From an uncultured Oscillospiraceae bacterium (GTDB taxonomy: Bacteria > Bacillota > Clostridia > Oscillospirales > Ruminococcaceae): a stretch of 64,000 nucleotides of DNA. Each line of letters starts with the position of its first letter. Positions within the stretch are counted from its first letter, which is position 1. The stretch is from assembly GCA_949743955.1 (NCBI GenBank), contig CATJVQ010000022.1, positions 61,445-125,444 of the forward strand, written 5' to 3'. The notes beneath the pieces are model-generated. The model was not told the DNA's origin. It searched no databases and saw nothing but the letters and a program-made list of their open reading frames with translations. The position numbers and the translations under genes are program-made. Below, piece by piece: positions 18,236-26,442 of the stretch.

Positions 18236-18775
18236 TCAGCGGTAACTGCGGCTGACGAAGGGAACCTCCGCCATTCCGGAGAGGGCGTTGAGCGCCAGGG
18301 ACAGCGCGAAATAGTAGCCGGAGAGGAGATTGCAGAGATCCAGCAGCCTCTCCGGGACAGCGTTCCCCTGCTCCGCATGGCGGTAAACGAGGCGGACTAG
18401 GCACTTGGCCCGCACGCGCAGAAGATGCGCCGTACACGCCGCCGGGCACCCCTGCGGCAGGACAAAGCTGCACACACCGCAGCGCGCCTCCAGCCGCCGG
18501 GCCGCCGCGGCCAGATGTGCGGTCTCCTCCTCCGTGACACTCAGGCTTGTCCGCAGCGCCGGATTCAGGTGATAGATGAGTTCGCACACCCACAGGAGTT
18601 CATCCCGGAGAGCACTATCCTCCACCTGGGCGCGCAGAAGGCCGGTCGCGCTGGCCAATTCGTCGGTCAGAAGCTCAAAATCACAGCGCAGATCCTCTGC
18701 GGGGTCGCACAGAAATGGATACGCCTCATACGGGCTATGATATATTTCCAAAGCCGGATCCTCCTCTATTTTCAT
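18236..18775 (-). CDS. Cobalamin adenosyltransferase-like protein
   Basis: This 179-residue all-helical protein has a C-terminal half that resembles PduO/EutT-type ATP:cob(I)alamin adenosyltransferases: FVLPQGCPAACTAHLLRVRA corresponds to the FILPGG-x-A-x-LH-AR region, followed by YRHAEQ and LLDLCNLLSGYYFAL. The N-terminal ATP-binding motif of PduO (TRTGDxGxT) is absent, and the protein is cysteine-rich in the middle. I choose the ATG at 18775 because it forms an ATGA overlap with the upstream ATPase; a GTG at 18781 is also possible. Being last in a BtuFCD-like operon supports a cobalamin role. It may be EutT-like or inactive. Confidence 0.58.
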   Translation of the reverse strand: MKIEEDPALEIYHSPYEAYPFLCDPAEDLRCDFELLTDELASATGLLRAQVEDSALRDELLWVCELIYHLNPALRTSLSVTEEETAHLAAAARRLEARCGVCSFVLPQGCPAACTAHLLRVRAKCLVRLVYRHAEQGNAVPERLLDLCNLLSGYYFALSLALNALSGMAEVPFVSRSYR

Positions 18776-19527
18776 TTCCACCGCTCAAGCAGGCTGCGCA
18801 TATGGCCGCGCACGTCCATGCGGTACAGCCTGTCCAAAAGAGAGAGATCGAGCGCCTCCACCCGGCTCCACGCCAAGACTCTCCCCTCACTGAGAAGCAG
18901 GACAGTGTCCGCAAAGGACAGCGCCAGCCCCACGTCATGGATGACGCCGACCACGCACCGCCCTCCCGCATGGCTCCAGTCCTGCAGACTCTCTGTCAGC
19001 TCCGCCTGGGCACGCAGATCCAGATGATTGGCCGGTTCGTCCAGAAGAATAACGTGCGGATCCTGTGCGAATGTCCTCGCCAGGAAAACCCGCTGGAGCT
19101 GTCCGCCCGAGAGCGCGGTGATTTTCCGCTCCCGCTGCGCCCACATATCCGTCCGCCGCAGGCTCTCCTCCACCGCCCGGCGATCCTCCGTGCTCTCTCT
19201 GGAGAGGAAGCCGCCGCTCTGGCGGGCGTACCGCCCCAGCATGACCGTTTCATACACGGTGTAATCGAAGGATACGGAGGAAAACTGGCTCATCAGCGCG
19301 ACTTCCCGCGCCCGCTCCCGGGCAGAGAGACGCCGCAGATCCCGTCCGCCCGCCTGGACGAGGCCGTCCGCAGGCAGGAGGCCGGCCAGCGCCCGCAGGA
19401 GTGTCGTCTTACCGCAGCCGTTGGGCCCCAAGATACACAGCCGCTCCCCCTCCGAAACCCGGAAGGAGACGTCCCGCACCACAGGCGCTCCGCCGTAGCC
19501 GCACGAAAGATGCTCCACATGCAGCAT
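18772..19527 (-). CDS. Cobalamin/iron-chelate ABC transporter ATPase, BtuD/FecE type
   Basis: This 251-residue ATPase has Walker A GPNGCGKTT, signature LSGGQLQRVFLAR, Walker B VILLDEPANHLD and a switch histidine in GVIHDVGLALSF. The start at 19527 (MLHVEHLSCGYGG) has GGAGGTG 7 bases upstream; the long frame extension upstream is read out of frame through the permease gene. It energises the FecCD permease encoded just before it. With the adenosyltransferase-like neighbour, vitamin B12 or a corrinoid is the favoured substrate, but a siderophore cannot be excluded. Confidence 0.92.
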   Translation of the reverse strand: MLHVEHLSCGYGGAPVVRDVSFRVSEGERLCILGPNGCGKTTLLRALAGLLPADGLVQAGGRDLRRLSARERAREVALMSQFSSVSFDYTVYETVMLGRYARQSGGFLSRESTEDRRAVEESLRRTDMWAQRERKITALSGGQLQRVFLARTFAQDPHVILLDEPANHLDLRAQAELTESLQDWSHAGGRCVVGVIHDVGLALSFADTVLLLSEGRVLAWSRVEALDLSLLDRLYRMDVRGHMRSLLERWK

Positions 19528-19532
19528 ATCCG

Positions 19533-20555
19533 TCACCTCCGTGTGCGTCCATGGAAGAAAATGTATAGGAAAAACGGCGCGCCCAAGAGCGCCGTAATCG
19601 ACCCGATGGGGATCTCCCGGGGCGGGATCAGCGTCCGGGCGGCGAGATCGCACAGGACGAGGAATGTCCCGCCGAAGAGCGCGCCGGCCGGGAGCGTCCG
19701 CCGGTGCGACGCGCCGAACCAGCGGCGGACGACATGCGGAGCGATGAGATCCACAAACCCGATGATCCCCACAAACGCGACCGCTGCCCCGGTCAGGACA
19801 GCCACGACCCCCAGAAGCCGCCGCTTCATCCGCCGCAGGTCCACGCCCATCGCCACGGCCTGCTCCTCGCCGAAGGTCATCACGTCCATTTCCCGGGCGC
19901 AGCAGAGGAAAAACAGGAGCCCCAGCAGCACTGCCGGAGCCAGCACCCAAACGGCGCTCCACTCCTTCATGGAGAAGCTCCCGAGCTGCCAGAGCTGGAT
20001 ACGCTGGCTGTATGTCGGCGACACGGCGGACAAAAGGCTCATAATGGCGCTGCAAAAGAGGGAGACCACCATCCCCACAAGCACGATGGTGACATTCGAG
20101 AAGCCCCTGTCCAGCCGGGAGGCGGTGAAGACCACCAGAAATACTGTCCCCAGCGCGAAGCTGAGGCTGACAGCGGGGAGCAGCACCCGCCCCAGCCCGC
20201 CCGAGGCGAGCCCGAAAACGATGATGATGGCCGCGCCCATCCCCGCGCCGGAGGACACCCCCAGCCCGAACGGGGACGCCAGCGGATTCTGGAGCACCGA
20301 CTGCATAACTGTCCCGCTCACCGCCAGCGCCGCGCCGGTGAGGAAGGCCAGTAGCACCCGGGGCAGGCGCATGCCGAGCACCATGGCGCTGTATCCGGCG
20401 GGGATACTCTCCGGCAGCGGGATGTCAAAGAGCCGCGCCGCCACGATGGAAAGGATGTCCCCCGGTGAAACGGCCACACTGCCCACGCCTATCCCGCACA
20501 GAACAGCCCCCAGCGCCGCGAGGGACAGCAGCCCCATTTTGACTGCGGGCTTCAT
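19533..20555 (-). CDS. Cobalamin/iron-chelate ABC transporter permease, BtuC/FecCD type
   Basis: This 340-residue permease has about ten helices and the FecCD hallmarks RLPRVLLAFLTGAALAVSG and NPLASPFGLGVSSGAGMGAA in the N-terminal part. It overlaps the binding-protein gene upstream by 4 bases and is followed 5 bases later by the ATPase, a tight F-C-D order. It forms the homodimeric membrane channel for a corrinoid or Fe-chelate. Confidence 0.93.
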   Translation of the reverse strand: MKPAVKMGLLSLAALGAVLCGIGVGSVAVSPGDILSIVAARLFDIPLPESIPAGYSAMVLGMRLPRVLLAFLTGAALAVSGTVMQSVLQNPLASPFGLGVSSGAGMGAAIIIVFGLASGGLGRVLLPAVSLSFALGTVFLVVFTASRLDRGFSNVTIVLVGMVVSLFCSAIMSLLSAVSPTYSQRIQLWQLGSFSMKEWSAVWVLAPAVLLGLLFFLCCAREMDVMTFGEEQAVAMGVDLRRMKRRLLGVVAVLTGAAVAFVGIIGFVDLIAPHVVRRWFGASHRRTLPAGALFGGTFLVLCDLAARTLIPPREIPIGSITALLGAPFFLYIFFHGRTRR

Positions 20556-21481
20556 GCGGCGCCGTACGCCTCCGGATAAAGGATCTCCGCCATCTGGCGC
20601 ATGGCAGTAATGATATTCTGATTGGGCAGGGAGGAGGACATATTGTCGATTGCATACACCGCCCTGTTCTGTATGGCGCTCACACCGGCCCAGCCGTCCC
20701 GGGAGAGGATCTCGTCCACCGGGTTGTCCACATAGTTGACACTCGTGAAGATGACGTCCGGGTTCGCGGCGGCCACCGCCTCCCCCTCAATGTTCAGCCA
20801 CCCTGTCTCGGCGGAGAAGATGTTCTTCCCCCCCACCCACTCGATCATCTCGCTGAGGTAGGTCTTGCTCCCGCAGCTGTAGAGATACGGAGCGGCCGAA
20901 ATCTCAAAATAGACGCTCTTTCTCTCTTCCTCTGGGATGCCGGACGCGACGGAGGCGAGCTTGTCCAGTTCCGCGTCCATTTTTTCGAGGATGCTCTCCC
21001 CTGCCTCGGGGACATGGAGGGACTCTGCCAGAAGGCGGATATCCTCCTGAATTCCGCTGATGCTCTCGCTCGTGGGGATGCACAGCACCCGGACACCCGC
21101 GTCGGTCAGGGGCTTATACGGATCCTCCTCATCGTAGAGGGAAAGGTTGGTGACAAGCAGGATGTCCGGGGAGAGGGCCGCCAGGCTCTCCATGTCGGGA
21201 TTGACCGTGTCGAAGGTGGGGGCCCCGTCAGGCAGGCCTGCAATGCCCTCACTCTGCAGATCGTATCCCACAATCTTTTCCCCCAGCCCGAGAGCGACGA
21301 CGGTCTCCGCCAAGGAGGGCGCGAGCACGACAATGGAATCAATCTCCGCTGGCACCTCCTCCGAAGCGGAGGCGGACGCAGAATCCTGCGCAGAGGGGGC
21401 GGACGTCCCGCAGGCGCTGAACGTAACGCTCAGCGTTACGCTAAGTATCAGACAGAGTATCGGCCGAAACTTGTTTTTCAT
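20552..21481 (-). CDS. Cobalamin/iron-chelate binding lipoprotein, BtuF/FhuD type
   Basis: This 309-residue lipoprotein has a lipobox VTFSAC (about Cys24) and a Ser/Ala linker. The periplasmic-binding-protein type 2 fold has IVVLAPSLAETVVALGLGEK and the PDMESLAALSPDILLV motif typical of the helical-backbone class. An inverted repeat in the signal-peptide region (about 21420-21442) simply encodes LSVTLSVT. Only 68 bp separate it from the upstream MATE gene, too little for a cobalamin riboswitch, so control must lie further upstream or elsewhere. Confidence 0.9.
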   Translation of the reverse strand: MKNKFRPILCLILSVTLSVTFSACGTSAPSAQDSASASASEEVPAEIDSIVVLAPSLAETVVALGLGEKIVGYDLQSEGIAGLPDGAPTFDTVNPDMESLAALSPDILLVTNLSLYDEEDPYKPLTDAGVRVLCIPTSESISGIQEDIRLLAESLHVPEAGESILEKMDAELDKLASVASGIPEEERKSVYFEISAAPYLYSCGSKTYLSEMIEWVGGKNIFSAETGWLNIEGEAVAAANPDVIFTSVNYVDNPVDEILSRDGWAGVSAIQNRAVYAIDNMSSSLPNQNIITAMRQMAEILYPEAYGAA

Positions 21482-21549
21482 GAAATCTTCTCCTTATTGG
21501 CAGAATTACAGAATAACATAAGGGCAGAACCATCGGACAGTGCCGGCGC

Positions 21550-22920
21550 TCAGTCCGCCGTATCCGCTGGATAGAAGGGGCGCAGGCATTTCCCCGCAAC
21601 GATGAAATAGCTGATGACGAGCACAATATCCGCGCCTATCCATGCGGAGACCTCGGCGAAAAAGATGCCGTCCTCCCCGATGACCAGCGGCAGAGATAGA
21701 ACGAAAGCGGTACGCATAATGAACTCGGCGACACCCGAGAGCATGGGCAGGCGGGTGTTCCCCATGCCCTGAATGGAGGCGCGAAAGACATGCAGCGTAT
21801 AGAGCACCGGCAGAAAGACACTCATAATGGTGAGGTAGCGGTAGGCAATTTCCATCGTCCGGGTGGCCTCCTCGGGGGTGCCGGAGATGAAGCAGCCGAG
21901 GATGCCCTTCCCGAACAGGATCATCACCGCCGCAATGACGATGGACGTAGCGATGGCGACAATGAGCGCCATACGCACCCCCTGCCGGACACGGCCATAC
22001 TTTTCGGCCCCCAGATTCTGGCCGGTATAGGTAATCATGGCGTAGCCGTAGGACGTGGCCGCGATTTCGAGGATGCCGTAGAGCTTGTTGGTCGCGGTAA
22101 AGCCCGCGATGAAAAGAACGCCAAACCCATTGACAATGGACTGCATCACAATGCCGCCGACAGCTATCATGCAGTTCTGAACCGCCATCGGGCACCCGAG
22201 CCCCAGAAGGTGCGGAAAGATATCCCGGCGCAGGCGGCAGTCCTCCCTCGTTAAGTGCAGCATCGAAATCCGGCGGACGTGGTACAGGCAGAACAGTCCG
22301 GAGACCGCCTGCGCGATCAGTGTCGCCGCCGCCGCGCCCGCGATGCCCCATTGGAACACCATCACGAAGACGAGATCGAGCACGATGTTCGTGATCGACG
22401 CGACCACCATCGCCTGGAGCGGGGTTTTCCCGTCGCCGAGGGAGCGCAGGATGCACGCGAGCAGGTTATAGGCTGTGACAACCGGGATACCCCAGAACAT
22501 GACACGCAGATAGAGCAGCGACCCGGGCAGGATGTCCTCCGGCGTCCGCAGAAGGAGGAGCACCGGGCGCACAGCGGCCTGCCCCACCCCCGTGAGCAGC
22601 ACCGAGAATATCACGGAGAGTACCGCTGAATTCCCCACGACACGCCGCAGGCTGTCCATCCTCATGGCGCCGAACTCCTGCGCCATGAGGATAGCGAATC
22701 CCTGTGTGAGCCCCTGCACGATGCCGAGTGTCAGCCAGTTCAGCCAGTCGGCGGCCCCCAGCGCGGCCAGGGCGTCCACGCCCAGATATTTGCCGACCAC
22801 CATCGTGTCCACAACCGTATACAGCTGCTGGAATACGTTCCCCATCATCAGGGGCAGCGCGAAAGCAACAATCAGTTTCCCAGGATTCCCCTCGGTCATG
22901 CTTTTGATACGGACAGCCAT
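21550..22920 (-). CDS. MATE family efflux transporter
   Basis: This 456-residue protein of about 12 helices opens with MTEGNPGKLIVAFALPLMMG and continues FQQLYTVVDTMVVGKYLGVDALAA, the classic MatE N-terminal signature. A second MatE repeat starts near residue 240. These are Na+ or H+ coupled drug or metabolite exporters. It has a promoter at 22987-23014, facing a divergent MarR-type regulator whose operator may lie in the shared region. The importer genes follow on the same strand, so co-transcription is possible. Confidence 0.93.
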   Translation of the reverse strand: MAVRIKSMTEGNPGKLIVAFALPLMMGNVFQQLYTVVDTMVVGKYLGVDALAALGAADWLNWLTLGIVQGLTQGFAILMAQEFGAMRMDSLRRVVGNSAVLSVIFSVLLTGVGQAAVRPVLLLLRTPEDILPGSLLYLRVMFWGIPVVTAYNLLACILRSLGDGKTPLQAMVVASITNIVLDLVFVMVFQWGIAGAAAATLIAQAVSGLFCLYHVRRISMLHLTREDCRLRRDIFPHLLGLGCPMAVQNCMIAVGGIVMQSIVNGFGVLFIAGFTATNKLYGILEIAATSYGYAMITYTGQNLGAEKYGRVRQGVRMALIVAIATSIVIAAVMILFGKGILGCFISGTPEEATRTMEIAYRYLTIMSVFLPVLYTLHVFRASIQGMGNTRLPMLSGVAEFIMRTAFVLSLPLVIGEDGIFFAEVSAWIGADIVLVISYFIVAGKCLRPFYPADTAD

Positions 22921-22986
22921 AATATCTCCTTTTTCCTGCCCCGGTCCGCCGGTGAAATCGAATGTTCAAAACATGCGTACCCGTCT

Positions 22987-23014
22987 ATTTTATCACAAGC
23001 GGACGTTTTATCAA
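22987..23014 (-). promoter_or_regulatory. Sigma-A promoter of the MATE gene
   Basis: Minus strand: TTGATA (23014-23009), 16-bp spacer, TAAAAT (22992-22987). Confidence 0.75.
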
Positions 23015-23059
23015 GCCCTCTTCTTCCGTGCAGTTTAGATTTCCACCGCTGAAAGCAAA

Positions 23060-23096
23060 AAATAATCTTTACAAAATTATTTCTATATAGTATAAT
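23060..23096 (+). promoter_or_regulatory. MarR gene promoter with overlapping dyad operator
   Basis: TTTACA (23068-23073), 17 bp, TATAAT (23091-23096). An inverted repeat AAATAAT (23060-23066) / ATTATTT (23076-23082) straddles the -35 box, a typical position for a MarR autorepression site. Binding there could also influence the divergent MATE promoter about 50 bp away. Confidence 0.7.
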
Positions 23097-23116
23097 CTTA
23101 TAGAGGAGGAATGTGC

Positions 23117-23578
23117 GTGGAGATGCAGGGCGGCAACCGGATTTCGCAGATTAAGCACGCCTGCGACAGGATCTTTGAGCGGATTCTGTCCGCGCGGAAT
23201 GTGGACGCTTTTAACGGCGCGCAGGGGCGGCTTCTCTATGTGCTGTGGCAGGAGGAGTATATTTCCCTGCGGGAGCTCGCGCAGCGGACCGGCCTCGCCG
23301 CAACGACACTCACCGGCATGGTGGACCGCATGGAAGCGGCCGGCCTGGTGCGCCGCCTTGCGGACAGAAGCGACCGCAGGAGAACGCGGCTTTCGCTCAC
23401 GGAGAAGGCGAGGACCCTGCGCCCGGACTATGAGGCCGTTTCCGGAGAGATGGCCGATATCTTTTACGCAGGCTTCACCGGGGAGGAGATCGCCCAGTGC
23501 GAAGCGATGCTGGAGCGGATTCTCTGCAACCTGAAACGACACGAGAACCCTCAATATGCGGATGAAAGGACGGAATAA
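23117..23578 (+). CDS. MarR family transcriptional regulator
   Basis: This 153-residue winged-helix repressor has the HTH at about residues 50-75 (SLRELAQRTGLAATTLTGMV) and the wing DRSDRRRTRLSLTEKA at about 85-100. I choose the GTG at 23117: AGGAGG ends 7 bases before it, while the ATG at 23111 is only 1 base away. It is divergent from the MATE exporter, its likely target. The ligand is unknown. Confidence 0.9.
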   Translation: MEMQGGNRISQIKHACDRIFERILSARNVDAFNGAQGRLLYVLWQEEYISLRELAQRTGLAATTLTGMVDRMEAAGLVRRLADRSDRRRTRLSLTEKARTLRPDYEAVSGEMADIFYAGFTGEEIAQCEAMLERILCNLKRHENPQYADERTE

Positions 23579-23580
23579 GT

Positions 23581-23931
23581 ATGGCACGCAAGGAAGACAT
23601 CATCCAGAAGGCGCAGGAACTGATAAACGCCCCCTCCTGCTGCGCGGCGGCGAAAGCGGCGGCGAAGAGCTGGCTGGACGCCATCGGGACGGACAGGGAG
23701 GCCGGTGAGGCGAAGAAGCTGATCGCCGAGCTCAAAATGGACATCATGCCCGTCGAAGGGCTGCTCGCTTTCGCCGAGTCGGAGGCGGCGGTAAAGGTAT
23801 TCGGCGCGGAGATGGCGAAGAACGTAGCCGCGCACGCCCGGGAGCTCAAAGCGTCCGGCGCGCCGTACTGCGACTGCGCCGCCTGTGCGGCGGCGGCAGC
23901 CATCCTTGAGGCGGAGGGCGGCCTTCTGTAA
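23581..23931 (+). CDS. Conserved small protein with CxC-x2-C motif (often misnamed Hsp90)
   Basis: This 116-residue acidic, alanine-rich helical protein belongs to a family common in Clostridia and sometimes labelled as an Hsp90-type chaperone without support. The C-terminal YCDCAACAAAAAILE gives a Cys triplet, and INAPSCCAAAKAAAKSW lies near the N-terminus; both could bind metal or form disulfides. The start lies 2 bases after the MarR stop, so it is probably co-expressed. A strong terminator follows. Function unknown. Confidence 0.78.
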   Translation: MARKEDIIQKAQELINAPSCCAAAKAAAKSWLDAIGTDREAGEAKKLIAELKMDIMPVEGLLAFAESEAAVKVFGAEMAKNVAAHARELKASGAPYCDCAACAAAAAILEAEGGLL

Positions 23932-23943
23932 ATCAGATTTTAA

Positions 23944-23994
23944 CGGCAAAACAGCAGCCGCAGGAATAACGTTCCTGCGGCTGCCGTTTTGCCG
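23944..23994 (+). terminator. Rho-independent terminator
   Basis: A very long stem (CGGCAAAAC and AGCCGCAGGAA arms with complements) with loop TAAC follows the small Cys-motif gene. Confidence 0.88.
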
Positions 23995-24006
23995 CGTATA
24001 TTTGGA

Positions 24007-24035
24007 TTGTTTCCGTCAAATATCCGTGTTATAAT
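24007..24035 (+). promoter_or_regulatory. Sigma-A promoter of the acyltransferase gene
   Basis: TTGTTT (24007-24012), 17 bp, TATAAT (24030-24035). It lies downstream of the earliest possible in-frame start, which excludes that start. Confidence 0.78.
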
Positions 24036-24111
24036 ATACACAGATAAAGGAGTAAAACCGGGGACCGGATCCCGGCAATACAACTTTATGGATAAGGAAA
24101 GGGAAATCGCA

Positions 24112-25101
24112 ATGAACAGGGAAAAAGCCGCTCTGACAGGCAGGGATTATTATGATCAGATCGACGCGTTAAAGGGATTTGCGATCTTTTTGGTCGTATT
24201 GGGGCACAGCATCATCCTGTATCCGATCGATTTACATCAGAACAGTGTCTGTGATTTTATTTTCAGATGGCTGTCGAGTGTGCATATGCCGCTGTTTTTT
24301 ATGATCTCCGGGTTTTGCTTTTCCTGCCGGGAAGGGTATAGGGTATTTATAGGGAAAAAAGTAAAAAGGCTCCTCATCCCCTATTTTGTCTTTAACGCGG
24401 TCGACGTGGTTCCTAGGTATCTATTCCCCAGTCTGGTGAACCGGGCGAGAGGGATCGGCGAGTCCGTCCATAAAATTATTTTTGACGGCGGCGAATACTG
24501 GTTCTTATATGTACTGTTTATTATTTTTCTGCTCTATCCATGGATGGACAGGATGATAAAAAACAGGATATACCGGTTTGCGGGCGTATTGTCCGTACTG
24601 CTGCTCCTGTACTTTATGTGGCCGTCCATACCCGTATTCAGGGTGAGCCAGGTGATTTATTACCTGATTTATTTTACAGTAGGGGTTATGATTAAACGAT
24701 ATTGGGGAGAGACTGTTTTTAATGCCGGATTGAGCGGAACCGGGAACATTCTGCTCATTGTCGTTTCACTGCTGCTCTGGATCGTTTTGATTGGGTTAAA
24801 AGTACCGCACACAGGGATAATTACAGCGCTTACAGGAATTTTTACCCTCTATCTCTGCACGCGGTATCCTCTGCCGGTCCGCCTGTTTAGGCGATTTGGG
24901 AGATACAGCTTACAGCTGTATCTCTTTAACGGGTATTTTCTGGTGATCAGCCGGACCATAGCGGTTCTGATCCTGGGCATTACAGATCCGTTTATCATCA
25001 TCACCTTTAATATGCTTGTAGACTTTATCCTGTCCTACCTCATCATTAAATATATATGCGGCAGAATAAAGCCGGTAAGGTCTTTAATGGGAATGTCATA
25101 A
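24112..25101 (+). CDS. Membrane acyltransferase family 3 protein
   Basis: This 329-residue integral membrane protein of about ten helices carries the acyltransferase-3 signature YDQIDALKGFAIFLVVLGHS near its N-terminus (catalytic-type His in LGHS), then SSVHMPLFFMISGF. Such enzymes O-acetylate cell-surface glycans or other extracytoplasmic substrates. The start at 24112 follows GGAAAGGG; an ATG at 24088 is an alternative. The gene is visibly more A/T-rich than its neighbours, which hints at acquisition from elsewhere. It is a single-gene unit between its own promoter and terminator. Confidence 0.86.
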   Translation: MNREKAALTGRDYYDQIDALKGFAIFLVVLGHSIILYPIDLHQNSVCDFIFRWLSSVHMPLFFMISGFCFSCREGYRVFIGKKVKRLLIPYFVFNAVDVVPRYLFPSLVNRARGIGESVHKIIFDGGEYWFLYVLFIIFLLYPWMDRMIKNRIYRFAGVLSVLLLLYFMWPSIPVFRVSQVIYYLIYFTVGVMIKRYWGETVFNAGLSGTGNILLIVVSLLLWIVLIGLKVPHTGIITALTGIFTLYLCTRYPLPVRLFRRFGRYSLQLYLFNGYFLVISRTIAVLILGITDPFIIITFNMLVDFILSYLIIKYICGRIKPVRSLMGMS

Positions 25102-25127
25102 AAGGATCCTTTTTGAGAAAACTCGGC

Positions 25128-25180
25128 CATAAAGCCATACAGCCGCAAGGGGATGATCCCTGCGGCTGTACAGCTTTATG
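25128..25180. terminator. Terminator
   Basis: A long imperfect stem (CATAAAGC-ATACAGCCGCA against TGCGGCTGTACAGCTTTATG) is followed by a pyrimidine-rich tract. It lies between converging genes. Confidence 0.8.
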
Positions 25181-25233
25181 ACTGCTTTCTTTTTCCCGCA
25201 TGAAGCTGGATTGTCTTCAAGGAGCAAACGTTT

Positions 25234-25455
25234 TCAGGCCATCCTGCTGTCCCGCAGTTTTCTCACTTCATCCAGTGACAGCCTGGAGAGACGAGCCACT
25301 TCTTCTACCGGATATTTTCCATCCTTCAGCATACGGGAAGCCGTTTCTTTTATGCCTTCATTTCTCACGTCTTCCATAATTTTGCACATATTTATCCTCT
25401 CAAGGTCTTTCGCATACTTGCGGTCGATCTGTTCTGCTATATCCAAGGCTGTCAC
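25234..25455 (-). CDS. Small protein resembling the C-terminal tail of Rpn/PD-(D/E)XK transposase-like nucleases
   Basis: Counted from a GTG at 25455 with AAGGG 8 bases upstream, this is a 73-residue protein. Its C-terminal half (ASRMLKDGKYPVEEVARLSR, then LSLDEVRKLRD) matches the helical tail typical of Rpn-type recombination-promoting nucleases. The nuclease domain is missing, so it may be a free-standing relative or a gene remnant. The frame stays open further upstream without recognisable sequence. Confidence 0.5.
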   Translation of the reverse strand: MTALDIAEQIDRKYAKDLERINMCKIMEDVRNEGIKETASRMLKDGKYPVEEVARLSRLSLDEVRKLRDSRMA

Positions 25456-25685
25456 CGCTTTCACCCTTTGTGTCCATAACCATAGTATCATAATCCTGCC
25501 GCATTTGCAATCCGCCGGAAAATACAGGCTGCTTTCCCCATCCCTCCGCTTTCTCCCCGGCTGGAGAGGAGACAGCCCTGTAAAAAAATCAGAGTACCCC
25601 CACAAAGCCCTCCGCTCTGGGGATACTCCCGTTATCCTTTCAAGTGACAGCGCACTGTTACTCAACATTTTTTCCACTTTCGAAA

Positions 25686-25871
25686 CTACTTTTTCAAATC
25701 CTCCGGATTGATTTCGCCATGTTCCTTTTCGTAGTTTGCGATAAACTTCCGCATCAGCTGGATAATCTGGCTGTTCGCAGAACGGCCGACATAGCGGCAG
25801 ACGTAATGAAACCTGGCCAGTGTATCGCCATCCACCCGGAGACTGAAATGTTTTTCATTTTCTTTCGTCAT
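25686..25871 (-). CDS. Ribbon-helix-helix DNA-binding protein
   Basis: This 61-residue protein starts KHFSLRVDGDTLARFHYVCR, a beta-strand followed by helix 1, then SANSQIIQLMRKFIANYEKE as helix 2, the Arc/CopG-type ribbon-helix-helix pattern. GGAGA precedes the ATG by 7 bases. It is divergent from a SLOG-family gene across a short A/T-rich region with two dyads, which fits autoregulation. No toxin partner is evident in the adjacent genes. Confidence 0.72.
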   Translation of the reverse strand: MTKENEKHFSLRVDGDTLARFHYVCRYVGRSANSQIIQLMRKFIANYEKEHGEINPEDLKK

Positions 25872-25903
25872 AATATGTCTCCAATAACTCCATTTTGACT
25901 TTA

Positions 25904-25944
25904 TTTTAGACCTAAAATCTGTTATAATTCTGAAATGGAATTAT
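25904..25944. promoter_or_regulatory. Two operator-like dyads in a divergent promoter region
   Basis: TTTTAG-AC-CTAAAA (25904-25917) and ATAATTC-N7-GAATTAT (25924-25944) are perfect inverted repeats. A TATAAT box at 25923-25928 overlaps the second and could be the -10 box for the SLOG gene, although no -35 box is well spaced. Confidence 0.55.
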
Positions 25945-25977
25945 TATGAGTTCACTATTTTGAAGGAGGGCCAACTC

Positions 25978-26439
25978 ATGGACATCACGCACACTTGCTG
26001 TGTCACCGGCCACCGCGACATTCCGCTCCAAAAGCTCTCCCCGTTATTCAAGCGCCTGCGGCAGGAAACCGAGTGGGCGATCGAAAATGGGTATACCCAC
26101 TTTATCAGCGGCTTCGCGGCAGGGACGGATCTGTTCTTTGCCGAGGTCGTCGCCGCGCTCAAGAACACCTATCCCATCACGCTTGAGGCGGCCATTCCTT
26201 ACCGCGGCCGCCTCCGCACGCCGGACGCGGACTTTCAGCGCCTCATCCGGGAGTGTGAGAGAGTCCGGGTGCATTCGGAGGAATATTCCAAAGGCTGCTA
26301 CATGATCCGCAACCGCTACATGGTGAACGCCTCGTCGCTCGTCATCGCGGTACACGACGGCCGCCTCTCCGGCGGGACAGCGGCGACCATCCGCTGCGCG
26401 CGCGAGGCCGGGCGAACGATCAGGGAAATCCTCCTCTGA
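25978..26439 (+). CDS. SLOG-family (YpsA/DUF1273-like) nucleotide-binding protein
   Basis: This 153-residue protein has a Rossmann-like SLOG fold: CCVTGHRDIP at the N-terminus, FISGFAAGTDLFFAEVV at about 42-58 and DGRLSGGTAATIRCAREAG near the C-terminus (GGT nucleotide-binding loop). YpsA-type proteins are thought to bind nucleotide-derived ligands, and their biochemistry is unsettled. The start at 25978 is fixed by AGGAGGG 8 bases upstream. It is divergent from the ribbon-helix-helix gene. Confidence 0.85.
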   Translation: MDITHTCCVTGHRDIPLQKLSPLFKRLRQETEWAIENGYTHFISGFAAGTDLFFAEVVAALKNTYPITLEAAIPYRGRLRTPDADFQRLIRECERVRVHSEEYSKGCYMIRNRYMVNASSLVIAVHDGRLSGGTAATIRCAREAGRTIREILL

Positions 26440-26442
26440 CAG

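Noticed and set aside
18715..20610. 631-codon plus-strand open frame across the BtuC/BtuD genes
   Set aside because: Low-complexity Arg/Pro/Thr-rich translation without domains. The minus strand encodes well-conserved ABC components with Walker and FecCD motifs.
21414..21446. Inverted repeat AACGTAACGCT/AGCGTTACG-type hairpin
   Set aside because: It lies inside the signal-peptide coding part of the BtuF-like gene and follows from the repeated residues LSVTLSVT, so no separate function is needed.
21482..21549. Cobalamin riboswitch upstream of the BtuF-like gene
   Set aside because: The gap is only 68 bp, far too short, and no B12-box-like sequence was seen. The region upstream of the MATE gene does not show one either.
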